Position numbers and translations under genes: made by a program. This document shows positions 1-8,832 of a DNA stretch of 64,000 nt, piece by piece; the first letter of the stretch is position 1, and the number at the start of each line of letters is the position of its first letter. Origin of the DNA: DASRHK01 sp963776465 (lineage in GTDB: Bacteria > Pseudomonadota > Gammaproteobacteria > Nevskiales > Nevskiaceae); assembly GCA_963776465.1 (NCBI GenBank), contig CAVZMV010000002.1:496001-560000 (forward strand), written 5' to 3'. Under the pieces are notes generated by a model. It was not told where the DNA came from, ran no database searches, and saw only the letters and a list, made by a program, of their open reading frames with translations.

Positions 1-1914
1 CCTCCGAGCGTCAGGCGCGAGACCGTGGTCGTGGCTGACGGTGTCAGGGTCGGCAGGTGCTGCTGCTCCTGGGCGATGGCGGGACCGATGCCAGGGATGC
101 TGGACATCGCCACGGGGCTGAAGTCGTAGTAGCGCGAGAAGCTGCTGGTGAGGCCGATGACCTCGAACAATGGATTCGTGATCGGAAGCGTCGCGGTCTG
201 ATGCTGCACGTTGAAGCTCGGCGCCAGCTGCACGCGGCGCGCCTGCGCCAGATTCAGCTGGGCGTAGCTGCACTGCTGCGCCGACGCGGGATCCAGCAGC
301 GTCAGCGCGCTCTTGGCGATGCACTCGCCGCGAGAATGCACGCGCCGGGTACTCGTCGCTGCCGACGGTGGGGCCGCCGCCGGAGGCGTCGGCGATCGGT
401 CCGTTGTAATAGATCGCAGTCGCGCCGGTGGCGCCTTCCACGGTCTCTTCAAGGCCGAGCACGTAGTCGGCGTGCACGGCGCGACCGAGCGCGCCGCCGG
501 AGCTTTCGCCGATCGAGGTCGGATGCGCGGCGTACTGCACCATCGTGCCGAGCACGGCGCCATTGCTGTCCTTGGCCTGCAGGATCGACAGCGTCTTGTC
601 GGTGTTCGCGGTCGGATCGACGCGGGGACGCCGGTAGCTGTTGAACGCCAGCTCCTGGCCCGTGGCGTAGGTCACGCTGGCGCTGCGGGCGTTGTTCTTC
701 GCTTCCAGCGCTGCCGCGGCGGCGCCGGCGTACAGGTGATCCCGGATCCACTCCTCGGGCACGCCGCCCCAGAGGCCTTGCAGGTCGGCACCGGCATGGC
801 TGTGCGTCGCAGCGGTGAGCACGCTCTCGACCGGCACGCCGGTGGCGGCGCTGACCGCGGCCTTCATGCCGTCCATGATGATGTTGCCGGCACCGATCGC
901 ATCGATGGTGAGGAACACCACGGCGGCGTCGCCCTGCTTGACGTAGAGCGCGCGCACGAACGTGCGCTCCTTTTGCGACTCGTCGCAATCGCCGGTGAAT
1001 CCGGGCTGGAAGCTGTTGACGCAGTGATAGGCCCGCTTCGCTGCCGGATTGGACAGGCATTGGCCGGTGCCGGGCGCGCAAGCGCGCTGATCGAACTCGG
1101 GGATGAGGGCCTCGATCAGCTTGGTGTTCTCGAACGGGCCGAAACCGAAGCCGCCGAGGTGGAAATACTGGGTGACGTTGACGCCGCCCGCGCGCGCTTC
1201 CTGCTGACCGGCGACTTCTGCGTTGCTCGGACTGATCGAACGCTTGGAGCTGCCGACGCACCACTGTCCGGCGGAGCAGGCTGCGGCGGGAGCTGCGGCG
1301 AGCTGATCCAGGGACGCCTGCAGGTGGCTCTGCGCCTCGTCGGCGGTGAGGGCCTGGCTCTGGCGGCACGGAGGACCGGCTTGCGCGACGAACAGCGCCG
1401 CGGGGCCGCCGGCGAGCGTGAAGGCCGCGGCGGGCAGGTTGAAATCGAGCGCGCGGCCGGCGCCGGCCTGCAGCGCAGAGGGGCTGATCTGCAATCCGTT
1501 GGCCTGGTCGCAGTCCGCGTCCAGGCTCTGCAGCAGCCAGGCGATGTTGGTCGCCATGGGGGAAAGTGATTTGGCGCGCGACCCGCCGGCGAGCTCCACC
1601 GGGGTCACGACCGCGGCCGCCGGAACGCTGCGTCCGAGCGCCACGTCGCCGACGAAGAACTGGATCGACTCGCCGGGCTCGTAATCGAACTGCCCCTGGG
1701 CGCCGGTCACGGCGCGATGCGCCGCCGTGCGGTAGTCCACGCCGGAAACCGCCGCGTCGACGAAGCGCCCCTGCTGGGTGCCTTGCGTGGGAGAGGGTGA
1801 CGGCCCCTGCGAAGGCGCGGGTGCGCCGCCGCCCGACGTGCCGCCGCCGCAGGCGGCCAATGACAACAGGAACGCCGCCGCCAGAAGGCGGATGCCAAGG
1901 GTCTTGCAGGTCAT
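1..1914 (-). pseudogene. Ceramidase-like lipoprotein, 3' end cut by window and frameshifted (or sequence error)
   Basis: The ATG at 1914 follows a strong purine-rich ribosome site (GGAGAGAGAG). The product opens with a lipoprotein signal peptide (lipobox LAAC, then a GGGTSGGG linker), so it should be an anchored envelope protein. After an N-terminal part of about 200 residues the sequence resembles the neutral/alkaline ceramidase N-terminal domain: FVRALYV, VVFLTIDA, ATHSHAGADLQG and YYNGPIAD occur in family order. The family hydrolyses ceramide-type amides or acts as secreted lipid amidase. The reading frame is good from 1914 to about 345; from about 326 to the window edge the natural protein (IAKSALTLLDPASAQ, SSFSRYYDFSPVAMSSIPG) lies in another frame, as if one base were extra. 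The gene continues beyond position 1. Function is inferred from family resemblance only. Confidence 0.6.
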
Positions 1915-2185
1915 CTCTCTCTCCAAAAGGAACAAGCGTCGATGCGGCCGCGTGGGGCCGCGTTTGGTTTTTTATGGTTGTGTGGCGCGCAGGGGTCGCG
2001 CCTTATGGTTTTTTCGTTTTTTTCCCCTGCCGCGATACTAGGTTTCGCGCGCGGGGAGGGGCGATAGTAAAACCACCTCTCCTGACCAGCCGCAGTCTTT
2101 TTCAGGGCTGCGCGCAGGCAATTAGCGCCGATGCTGCGCCGCGTCACTTGCGGGGGCGCGGCGCCAAGCGTAAGTTGCCGGCCGC
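1915..2185. other. Divergent intergenic region, lipoprotein gene / trkA
   Basis: This 271-base gap separates two divergent starts and so should carry both promoters. It holds two AT-rich stretches unlike the surrounding DNA (about 1965-1985 and 2005-2030), each with a TTATGGTT-type string followed or preceded by a T run. I do not see a clear sigma-70 hexamer pair and no RNA gene is evident. Confidence 0.4.
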
Positions 2186-3559
2186 ATGAAGATAATAATC
2201 CTGGGAGCTGGCCAAGTCGGAGCTACCCTGGCCGAAAACCTGGCGATCGAGGCCAACGACATCACCGTCGTCGACGCCAATCCGGCGCTGCTGGCGGAGC
2301 TGCAGGATCGCCTGGACATCCGTACCGTCCAGGGCCATGCGTCGTACCCGAGCGTGCTGCGCGCCGCCGGCGCCGACGACGCCGACATGCTGATCGCGGT
2401 CTCGGAGAACGACGAGACCAACATGCTGGCCTGCCGGGTGGCGCAGACGCTGTTCCGCACGCCTACCAAGATCGCGCGCGTGCGCTCGGCCGAATACCTG
2501 CGCGAGGACCAGCTGTTCGGCAACGACGCGCTGCCGGTCGACATGCTGATCAGCCCCGAGCAGCTGGTCACCGATTACATCCGCCGCCTGATCCAGTACC
2601 CCGGCGCCCTGCAGGTCGTGGACTTCGCCGAAGGCCGCGTGCGCCTGGTCGGCGTGCGCGCGTTCTACGGCGGCCTGCTGGTCGGCCGCCAGCTCAAGGA
2701 GCTGCCGCAGCATCTTCCCGGCGTCGACGCGCGCGTGGCCGCCATCTACCGCCGCGGCCGGCCGATCGCACCCGAGGGCGACACCTCGATCGAGGCCGAG
2801 GACGAGGTGTTCTTCATCGCCGCGCGCAACAACATCCCCAAGATGATGGGCGAGCTGCGCCGCCAGGATCAGCCGGTCAAGCGGGTGATGCTCGCGGGCG
2901 GCGGCAACATCGGCCTGCGCCTGGCGCACGCGCTGGAGGACAAGGTCCAGGTCAAGATCATCGAGAAGTCGCGCGATCGCGCCCGGCAGCTGTCCGAGGA
3001 GCTCAACCGCACCATCGTGCTCTGCGGCGATGCCGCCAACGAGTCGCTGCTGCAGGAAGAGAACATCGAGGACGTCGACGTCTTCTGCGCCATCACCAAC
3101 GACGACGAGGCCAACATCCTGTCGGCGATGCTGGCCAAGCGCCTGGGCGCGCGCAAGGCGCTGTCGCTGATCAACCGGCTCGCCTATGTCGACCTGGTCG
3201 AGGGCGGCGTCATCGACATCGCCATCTCGCCGCAGCAGTCGACAGTATCTGCGCTGCTGGCGCACGTGCGCCGCGGCGACATGGTCAAGGTGCACAGCCT
3301 GCGGCGCGGCGCCGCCGAGGCGATCGAGGCGGTGGCCCACGGCAGCGCCGGCAACTCCAAAGTCGTCGGCAAGCGCCTGGACCAGATCAGCCTGCCGCCG
3401 GGCACCACCATCGGCGCCATCGTCCGCGGCGAGCAGGTGATCATTGCCCACCACGACGTCGTCATCAAAACCGACGACCACGTGATCCTGTTCATCGTCA
3501 ACAAGAAGCACACCCGCGACGTCGAGCGGCTGTTCCAGGTCGGCGTCGGATTCCTGTAA
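2186..3559 (+). CDS. trkA: Trk system potassium uptake protein TrkA
   Basis: Cytoplasmic, peripheral regulatory subunit of the Trk potassium uptake system; it binds NAD(H)/nucleotides and gates the TrkH channel. The protein is 457 aa, the normal length for full two-domain TrkA. It starts directly in the first Rossmann fold (ILGAGQVG at residues 5-12) followed by a TrkA-C domain, and repeats the plan with a second nucleotide-binding fold (GGGNIG near residue 238) and a second TrkA-C domain. Acid motifs closing the NAD pocket (TVVDAN) are present in the first half. The trkH gene follows after only 10 bases, so the two form one operon, as in many gammaproteobacteria. Identification is secure. 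Confidence 0.96.
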   Translation: MKIIILGAGQVGATLAENLAIEANDITVVDANPALLAELQDRLDIRTVQGHASYPSVLRAAGADDADMLIAVSENDETNMLACRVAQTLFRTPTKIARVRSAEYLREDQLFGNDALPVDMLISPEQLVTDYIRRLIQYPGALQVVDFAEGRVRLVGVRAFYGGLLVGRQLKELPQHLPGVDARVAAIYRRGRPIAPEGDTSIEAEDEVFFIAARNNIPKMMGELRRQDQPVKRVMLAGGGNIGLRLAHALEDKVQVKIIEKSRDRARQLSEELNRTIVLCGDAANESLLQEENIEDVDVFCAITNDDEANILSAMLAKRLGARKALSLINRLAYVDLVEGGVIDIAISPQQSTVSALLAHVRRGDMVKVHSLRRGAAEAIEAVAHGSAGNSKVVGKRLDQISLPPGTTIGAIVRGEQVIIAHHDVVIKTDDHVILFIVNKKHTRDVERLFQVGVGFL

Positions 3560-3569
3560 CAGCCGAGCC

Positions 3570-5066
3570 GTGAACTTCCTCGACGGGGGCAGAGCGCGCG
3601 AGCACGATCACGGCGCCGTGATCCAGCGCGTCATCGGCATGCTGCTGATGTTCTTCAGCGCCTCCATGCTGCCGCCGCTGGCGGTGGCGATCGGCTACCG
3701 CGACGGCGCCGACGCCGCGTTCCTGCTCGCGTTCTTCATCGTGCTGGCCGCCGGCTTCGTGGTGTGGTTCCCCGCGCGGCAGGCGCACGGCGACCTGCGC
3801 GTGCGCGACGGCATCATGATCACGGTGCTGTTCTGGATCGTGCTGGGGTTCGTCGGCGCGGTGCCGCTGCGCATCGCCACCGATTCCTGGAACAGCTGGA
3901 CCGACGCGATCTTCGAGTCCGTGTCGGGACTCACGACGACGGGCGCCACCGTTGCCGTCGGCCTCGACCACCTGCCGCACGCGCTCAACTTCTACCGCGC
4001 GGAACTGCACTTCCTCGGCGGCATGGGCATCCTGGTCCTGGCGGTGGCGATCATGCCGATGCTCGGCGTGGGCGGCATGCAGTTGGTCAAGGCCGAGACC
4101 GCGGGGCCGATGAAGGACGCGCGCCTGGCGCCGCGCATCGCCCAGACGGCGCGCGCGCTCTGGTTCGTCTACGTCGGCATCACCGCGGTGTGCGCGATCG
4201 TCTACCGGCTCTGTGGCATGGAGTGGTTCGACGCCATCTGCCACGCCATGTCGACGATCTCCACCGGCGGCTTCTCCACCCACGACGCGAGCATCGGCTA
4301 CTACAACAACCCGATGCTCGAATACATGGTGTCGCTGTTCCTTATGGTCGGCGCCATCAATTTCGGACTGCACTTCCTGGCGATGCGCGGCGGCGGCTGG
4401 CGCATCTACTGGCAGGACGAGGAGTTCCGCGCCTTCATCGCCATCGCCATGATCCTGATCGCGGCCATCTGCATCCCGCTGGCGCTGTCGGGCCCGTACC
4501 AGGGCAACGGCGAGCTCGCCTTCCGCAGGGGCCTGTTCGCGCTCATCGGCTTCGGGACCACGGGCGGCTTCGCCACCGACGATCCCTCGCACTGGCCGGG
4601 CTACACGCCGATCCTGCTCGTGCTCTCGACCTACTTCTTCGGCATGGCCAGCTCCACCGCCGCGGGCTTCAAGACGGTGCGCGTGGTGCTGCTGTTCAAG
4701 CAGGGCGTACGCGAGCTCACGCGGCTGGTGCATCCGAGCGCGGAGATCAGCATCAAGCTCAACGAGCGGCGCGTCAGCGATTCGGTCATCGCCTCGGTGA
4801 CGGGTTTCTTCGCGACCTTCATCGCCATCGTCGCGGCCATGACGCTGCTGCTCATGGTGCTCTCGCCGAACCTTGATTTTGTGACGGCCTTCTCGGCGAT
4901 CTCGGCGACCATCAACGACACTGGCCCCGGCCTTGGCATCGTCAACGCGACGATGGTGCCGGTGTCGATGAGCGGCAAATGGCTGCTGATCTTCGCCATG
5001 CTGCTCGGGCGCCTGGAGATCTTCACGCTGCTGGTGATCTTCACGCCGACGTTCTGGCGGAAGTAG
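3570..5066 (+). CDS. trkH: Trk system potassium uptake protein TrkH
   Basis: Inner-membrane ion-conducting subunit of the Trk potassium transporter. The 498-aa protein is hydrophobic throughout and contains the four pore-loop signatures of the family: GLTTTGAT near residue 119, STISTGGFST near 230, GTTGGFAT near 328 and NDTGPGLG near 448, which supply the selectivity-filter glycines. The start is GTG at 3570, ten bases after trkA; the first ATG-like residues lie inside the first membrane segment, so the GTG is preferred. Its partner TrkA is immediately upstream. The TrkG/TrkH distinction cannot be made, but TrkH is the usual name. A convergent lipoprotein gene ends 8 bases beyond the stop. 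Confidence 0.95.
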   Translation: MNFLDGGRAREHDHGAVIQRVIGMLLMFFSASMLPPLAVAIGYRDGADAAFLLAFFIVLAAGFVVWFPARQAHGDLRVRDGIMITVLFWIVLGFVGAVPLRIATDSWNSWTDAIFESVSGLTTTGATVAVGLDHLPHALNFYRAELHFLGGMGILVLAVAIMPMLGVGGMQLVKAETAGPMKDARLAPRIAQTARALWFVYVGITAVCAIVYRLCGMEWFDAICHAMSTISTGGFSTHDASIGYYNNPMLEYMVSLFLMVGAINFGLHFLAMRGGGWRIYWQDEEFRAFIAIAMILIAAICIPLALSGPYQGNGELAFRRGLFALIGFGTTGGFATDDPSHWPGYTPILLVLSTYFFGMASSTAAGFKTVRVVLLFKQGVRELTRLVHPSAEISIKLNERRVSDSVIASVTGFFATFIAIVAAMTLLLMVLSPNLDFVTAFSAISATINDTGPGLGIVNATMVPVSMSGKWLLIFAMLLGRLEIFTLLVIFTPTFWRK

Positions 5067-5074
5067 GCCCGCGC

Positions 5075-5641
5075 TCAGCGCGCCAGCGCTGCCAGCACGG
5101 CCGGGTTGTCGCGCACCAGCTTGCGCACGACGTGCACGTAAGCCTGCTTCACGTCCGCCTTCATCGATTTCTCGTCGGCAGCGGTGATGGGCTCCACGCC
5201 CTGCACCGTCGACTGCGCCAGCTCAGGTCCCTCGTCGTGCTCGAGCACGGCCAGCATGAGCCGGTAGGTGAGCGTGCGGGTCTGCGCGTCCACGTGCCAT
5301 TCGCGGACCTCGATCGTTAGCTTGCGGACGTCTTTCTCGGACACCACGTCGTAGCCCAGGGCGGCAAGCTCGTCGACCAGGTCCTTGCGGATCTGGTGCG
5401 CCAGCGGGATCAGCTGGGAGTTCGACAGGTCCTTGTCGGAGCCGGGAGCCTCGCCCAGGTACCACTCGTCCTTCTCGCGGCTGGTCACCACCTCGCGCTT
5501 CTCGGCGACGCTCAGGGCGATCGGCTTGAGCGCGGCCGCCGTAGAGGGCTGCGGCGAGTCATGCTCCAGCTTCACCCGCTCGCCGCCGATGCAGCCGCAC
5601 AGGGCCAGCGCCATCAGCAGCAGGGGAACACGACAGGGCAT
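5075..5641 (-). CDS. Hypothetical lipoprotein, 188 aa
   Basis: The product begins MPCRVPLLLMALALCGCIGG, a short hydrophobic signal with lipobox LCGC, so it is very probably a lipidated periplasmic/outer-membrane protein. The mature part (from Cys17) has no membrane segment and no motif that I recognise; it contains a stretch with alternating charged and hydrophobic residues (KLTIEVREWHVDAQTRTLTYRL) typical of a beta-rich domain. It is convergent with trkH (8-base gap) and divergent from the homoserine kinase gene, with 79 bases between the two starts. It is transcribed alone. The function is unknown; I do not assign it to a family. Confidence 0.75.
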   Translation of the reverse strand: MPCRVPLLLMALALCGCIGGERVKLEHDSPQPSTAAALKPIALSVAEKREVVTSREKDEWYLGEAPGSDKDLSNSQLIPLAHQIRKDLVDELAALGYDVVSEKDVRKLTIEVREWHVDAQTRTLTYRLMLAVLEHDEGPELAQSTVQGVEPITAADEKSMKADVKQAYVHVVRKLVRDNPAVLAALAR

Positions 5642-5720
5642 GCACCTTAGTCGGCGCCGGCGGCCCCAAGTTCAGCGTCGTACGGCAAACTTGACCGCCT
5701 TTCACCCCGGGGACGCGTCT

Positions 5721-6659
5721 TTGTCGGTCTTCACCAAGGTCACGCACGCGGAGCTGGTGGAGTTCCTGCGCCAGTATCCGCTCGGCGAGCTTCTGGGCTT
5801 CCAGGGCATCGGCGAGGGCGTGGAGAACACCAACTACTTCGTCGACACCGCCGACGGCCGCTGGGTGCTGACGCTGTTCGAGCGTCTCAATCACGACGAC
5901 CTGCCGTTCTTCCTCGGGCTCATGGATCATCTGGCGTCACGCGGATTCCCAAGCGCCATGCCGGCGCACACCAACGCCGGGGCCAATCTCACGCGGCTCA
6001 ACGGCAAGCCCGCTGCGCTGGTCCGGCGGCTGTCCGGTCAAAGCGTGCTGTTCCCGTCGATGGCGCAGTGCCAGGCGGTCGGCCGCGTGCTCGGCGACCT
6101 GCACGTCTCGGCATCCGCCTACGCCGGGCGCTGCGCCAATCCGCGCGGCGTCGACTGGCGCGCCAAGACCGCCCAGGCCCTGTTGCCCAATGTCGATGCG
6201 GCCACCCGCGCCCTGATCGAGCAATCGCTGGCGGACGACAAGGGCACGCCATGGCCGTCGCTGCCGCAGGGCGTGATCCACGCCGACCTCTTCAAGGACA
6301 ATGTGCTGTTCGTCGACGAGCGGCTCACCGGCGTCATCGACTTCTACTACGCCTGCAACGACGCCTGGCTCTACGATCTCGCCGTCACCGTCAACGACTG
6401 GTGCACCGAGCCCGACGGCCGACTCAATCCGCCGCGCTACCACGCGCTCGTCGACGCCTACCGCGCGCGCCGCGAGCTGGAGCGCCTCGAGCACCAGGCC
6501 TGGCAGCAGGTGCTGCGCGCGGCGGCGCTGCGCTTCTGGCTGTCGCGGCTGTACGACTGGCACTTCCCGCGCGAAGGCGACGTGGTCCACATCAAGAACC
6601 CCGACCAGTACCGCCGCATCCTCGAGCACCATGGCGCCGACACGGCGCCGCCGCTGTGA
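5721..6659 (+). CDS. thrB: Homoserine kinase (type II, APH-fold)
   Basis: Cytoplasmic enzyme that phosphorylates L-homoserine on the way to threonine. This is the aminoglycoside-phosphotransferase-like ThrB found in pseudomonads and relatives, not the GHMP type. Evidence: the glycine-containing N-lobe (GIGEGVENTNYFV), the catalytic loop HADLFKDNVLF and the metal-binding IDFYYACNDAWLYDLAV. I start it at TTG 5721, giving (M)SVFTKVTHAELVEFL, which matches the family N-terminus and has GGGGA seven bases upstream; a longer reading frame exists but its extra residues overlap the divergent lipoprotein gene. The protein is 312 aa. Its TGA overlaps the ATG of the TRAP small permease gene (TGATG), so the two are probably translated together, an unexpected partnership. 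Confidence 0.88.
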   Translation: MSVFTKVTHAELVEFLRQYPLGELLGFQGIGEGVENTNYFVDTADGRWVLTLFERLNHDDLPFFLGLMDHLASRGFPSAMPAHTNAGANLTRLNGKPAALVRRLSGQSVLFPSMAQCQAVGRVLGDLHVSASAYAGRCANPRGVDWRAKTAQALLPNVDAATRALIEQSLADDKGTPWPSLPQGVIHADLFKDNVLFVDERLTGVIDFYYACNDAWLYDLAVTVNDWCTEPDGRLNPPRYHALVDAYRARRELERLEHQAWQQVLRAAALRFWLSRLYDWHFPREGDVVHIKNPDQYRRILEHHGADTAPPL

Positions 6660-7246
6660 TGCAGCATCTGCTCGGCCTGTCGCGCCTGGTGGATGGACTG
6701 ACCGAGCGCGTCGGCCGCTCGGCCCGCTGGCTGATCCTGCTGACGGTGCTGATCAGCGCGGGCAACGCGCTGATGCGCTACGCCTTCAACTGGAGCTCCA
6801 ACGCATGGCTGGAGATCCAGTGGTACCTGTTCGCCGCGGTGTTCCTGCTCTGCGCCGGCTACGCGCTCAAGCACAACCAGCACGTGCGCGTCGACGTGGT
6901 TGCCAGCCGACTGTCCCCGCGCGCCCAGGCCTGGATAGACGTCTTCGGCACGCTCGTCTTCCTGCTGCCGATGGCGCTGCTGATCCTGTGGCTGTCGTGG
7001 CCGGTGTTCGTCCTGTCGTGGAAGAGCGGCGAGGTTTCCGCCAACGCCAACGGGCTCGCGCTCTGGCCCGCGCGGCTGCTGCTGCCGGCCGGCTTCGCGC
7101 TGCTGGTACTGCAGGGACTCTCCGAGCTGGTCAAGCGCATCGCCTTCCTGCAGGGCCTGATCCCGGATCCCGCCGAGAAGCTGGAGGCCGGCGTCATGGA
7201 GCGCGAGCTCGCGGACGCCATCCTCAAGTCGCGGCGCGAGACCTGA
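6659..7246 (+). CDS. dctQ: TRAP transporter small permease (DctQ-type)
   Basis: Small integral membrane subunit of a tripartite ATP-independent periplasmic transporter. The 195-aa product has four hydrophobic segments (about residues 22-42, 55-75, 97-120 and 138-160) and the DctQ hallmark region SNAWLEIQWYLFAAVFLLCAGYALKHN, split by conserved charged residues; (quoted in two halves the key elements are WLEIQWYLF and GYALKHNQHVRVD). It is followed by the large permease and binding-protein genes, so the transporter is complete. The ATG shares a base with the stop of the homoserine kinase gene. The C-terminal cytoplasmic tail of about 25 residues is charged, which is common in the larger members of this subunit family. 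Confidence 0.9.
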   Translation: MQHLLGLSRLVDGLTERVGRSARWLILLTVLISAGNALMRYAFNWSSNAWLEIQWYLFAAVFLLCAGYALKHNQHVRVDVVASRLSPRAQAWIDVFGTLVFLLPMALLILWLSWPVFVLSWKSGEVSANANGLALWPARLLLPAGFALLVLQGLSELVKRIAFLQGLIPDPAEKLEAGVMERELADAILKSRRET

Positions 7247-7282
7247 TGACCGCGCCTCCGAAGTTGCAGCTTCGCGTTACCG

Positions 7283-7302
7283 GCCTTGCGTCGGCGCAAG
7301 GC
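7283..7302. repeat. Intercistronic hairpin between dctQ and dctM
   Basis: An 8-bp perfect stem, GCCTTGCG (7283-7290) and CGCAAGGC (7295-7302), closes on a TCGG tetraloop inside the 112-base gap between the two permease genes. There is no T run, so it is not a standard terminator. It could be a REP-like element or an mRNA-stability hairpin that sets the ratio of the two subunits. Confidence 0.5.
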
Positions 7303-7358
7303 GCTCATTCCCGCACCCACGTTCGCCCGCAGCAAACGCGGGCTCACGGCGCCGTGTC

Positions 7359-8831
7359 ATGAGCGCATTCCTCATCGCCAACATCGCGCCGCTGATGTTC
7401 GTGGCGATGGTGCTGTTCCTGCTCCTGGGCTATCCCGTGGCGTTCGCGCTGGCGGCCAACGGCTTCGTCTTCGGGCTGATCGGCATCGAGCTCGGCCTGC
7501 TCGACGCCTCGCTGTTCCAGGCGCTGCCGCAGCGCATCTGGGCGGTGATGTCCAACGACACGCTGCTGGCGGTGCCGTTCTTCACGCTCATGGGGCTGAT
7601 CCTGGAGCGCAGCGGCATGGCCGAGGACCTGCTCGACACGGTCGGCCGACTGTTCGGCGCGCTGCGCGGCGGCCTCGCCTATGCGGTGGTGTTCGTGGGC
7701 GCGCTGCTGGCCGCGACGACCGGCGTCGTCGCGGCGTCGGTGATCTCGATGGGACTCATCGCCCTGCCGATCATGCTGCGCTACGGTTACGACCGCCGCT
7801 TCGCCTCGGGCGTGATCGCAGCGTCGGGAACGCTGGCGCAGATCATCCCGCCCTCACTCGTGCTCATCATCCTCGCCGACCAGTTGGGACGCTCCGTCGG
7901 CGACATGTATGCCGGCGCGCTGATCCCGGGCCTGGCGCTGGCCGGCTTCTACATGCTCTACGCGGCCGGCGTGACGGTCGTGCGGCCGGGATGGGCGCCG
8001 GCGCTGCCGCCGGAAGCGCGCGCCCGCGAGCCGGCCGCGCAGCTGGTGCGTCGCGTGCTCTTCGTGCTGGTGCCGCCGCTGGCGCTGATCTTCCTGGTGC
8101 TCGGCACCATCCTGCTGGGGATCGCGACGCCGACCGAAGGCGGTGCAATGGGCGCAGCGGGCGCGCTGCTGCTGGCGCTGATGCGCCGGCGCCTGACGCT
8201 GTCGCTGCTCGGACAGGCGCTGGACTCCACCGCGCGCATCAGCGCCTTCGTCATGTTCATCCTGATCGGCGCGCGCGTCTTCAGCCTGACCTTCTACGGC
8301 GTCAACGGGCACCTGTGGATCGAGCACCTGCTGCTGGACCTGCCCGGCGGCGCGCTCGGCTTCCTGGTCATCGTCAACGCTCTGGTCTTCGTGCTGGCTT
8401 TCTTCCTGGACTTCTTCGAGCTCGCGTTCATCGTCGTGCCGCTGCTGGCGCCGGTGGCGGTGAAGCTCGGCATCGACCTCATCTGGTTCGGCGTGCTGCT
8501 CGGCGTGAACATGCAGACCTCGTTCATGCATCCGCCCTTCGGCTTCGCGCTGTTCTACCTGCGCAGCGTTGCGCCCAGCCGCGACTACGTCGACAAGGTC
8601 ACGCAGAAGAAGATCGGCAAGGTCACCACCGGCCAGATCTACTGGGGCGCGGCTCCGTTCGTGCTGATCCAGCTGGTGATGGTCGGATTGCTGATCGCAT
8701 TCCCCGATCTCGTCGGCTGGGGTCTCGACGACACGCCGGGGCTCGACGCCAGCGAGATCACCATCCCGGTGGCCGAGGACCCGGACGATGCGCTGTACTG
8801 GCCGCAAGGCACCGAAGTACCTGGAGACTGA
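7359..8831 (+). CDS. dctM: TRAP transporter large permease (DctM-type)
   Basis: Large integral membrane subunit of the TRAP transporter, which couples solute import to the sodium gradient. The 490-aa protein has about twelve hydrophobic segments and the DctM-family signatures MLRYGYDRRFASGVIAASG and LAQIIPPS; the length is somewhat above the usual 425-440 because of an extended C-terminus (after residue about 430) carrying a further membrane segment and an acidic tail. Such extended DctM proteins are typical for systems using TakP-like 2-oxo-acid or related binding proteins. The ATG overlaps no gene; the binding-protein gene starts one base after its stop, so the operon continues. Confidence 0.93.
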   Translation: MSAFLIANIAPLMFVAMVLFLLLGYPVAFALAANGFVFGLIGIELGLLDASLFQALPQRIWAVMSNDTLLAVPFFTLMGLILERSGMAEDLLDTVGRLFGALRGGLAYAVVFVGALLAATTGVVAASVISMGLIALPIMLRYGYDRRFASGVIAASGTLAQIIPPSLVLIILADQLGRSVGDMYAGALIPGLALAGFYMLYAAGVTVVRPGWAPALPPEARAREPAAQLVRRVLFVLVPPLALIFLVLGTILLGIATPTEGGAMGAAGALLLALMRRRLTLSLLGQALDSTARISAFVMFILIGARVFSLTFYGVNGHLWIEHLLLDLPGGALGFLVIVNALVFVLAFFLDFFELAFIVVPLLAPVAVKLGIDLIWFGVLLGVNMQTSFMHPPFGFALFYLRSVAPSRDYVDKVTQKKIGKVTTGQIYWGAAPFVLIQLVMVGLLIAFPDLVGWGLDDTPGLDASEITIPVAEDPDDALYWPQGTEVPGD

Positions 8832-8832
8832 C

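Noticed and set aside
7246..7362. Small 38-codon frame between the TRAP permease genes
   Set aside because: No similarity or ribosome site; contains a hairpin. Kept only as a low-interest observation.
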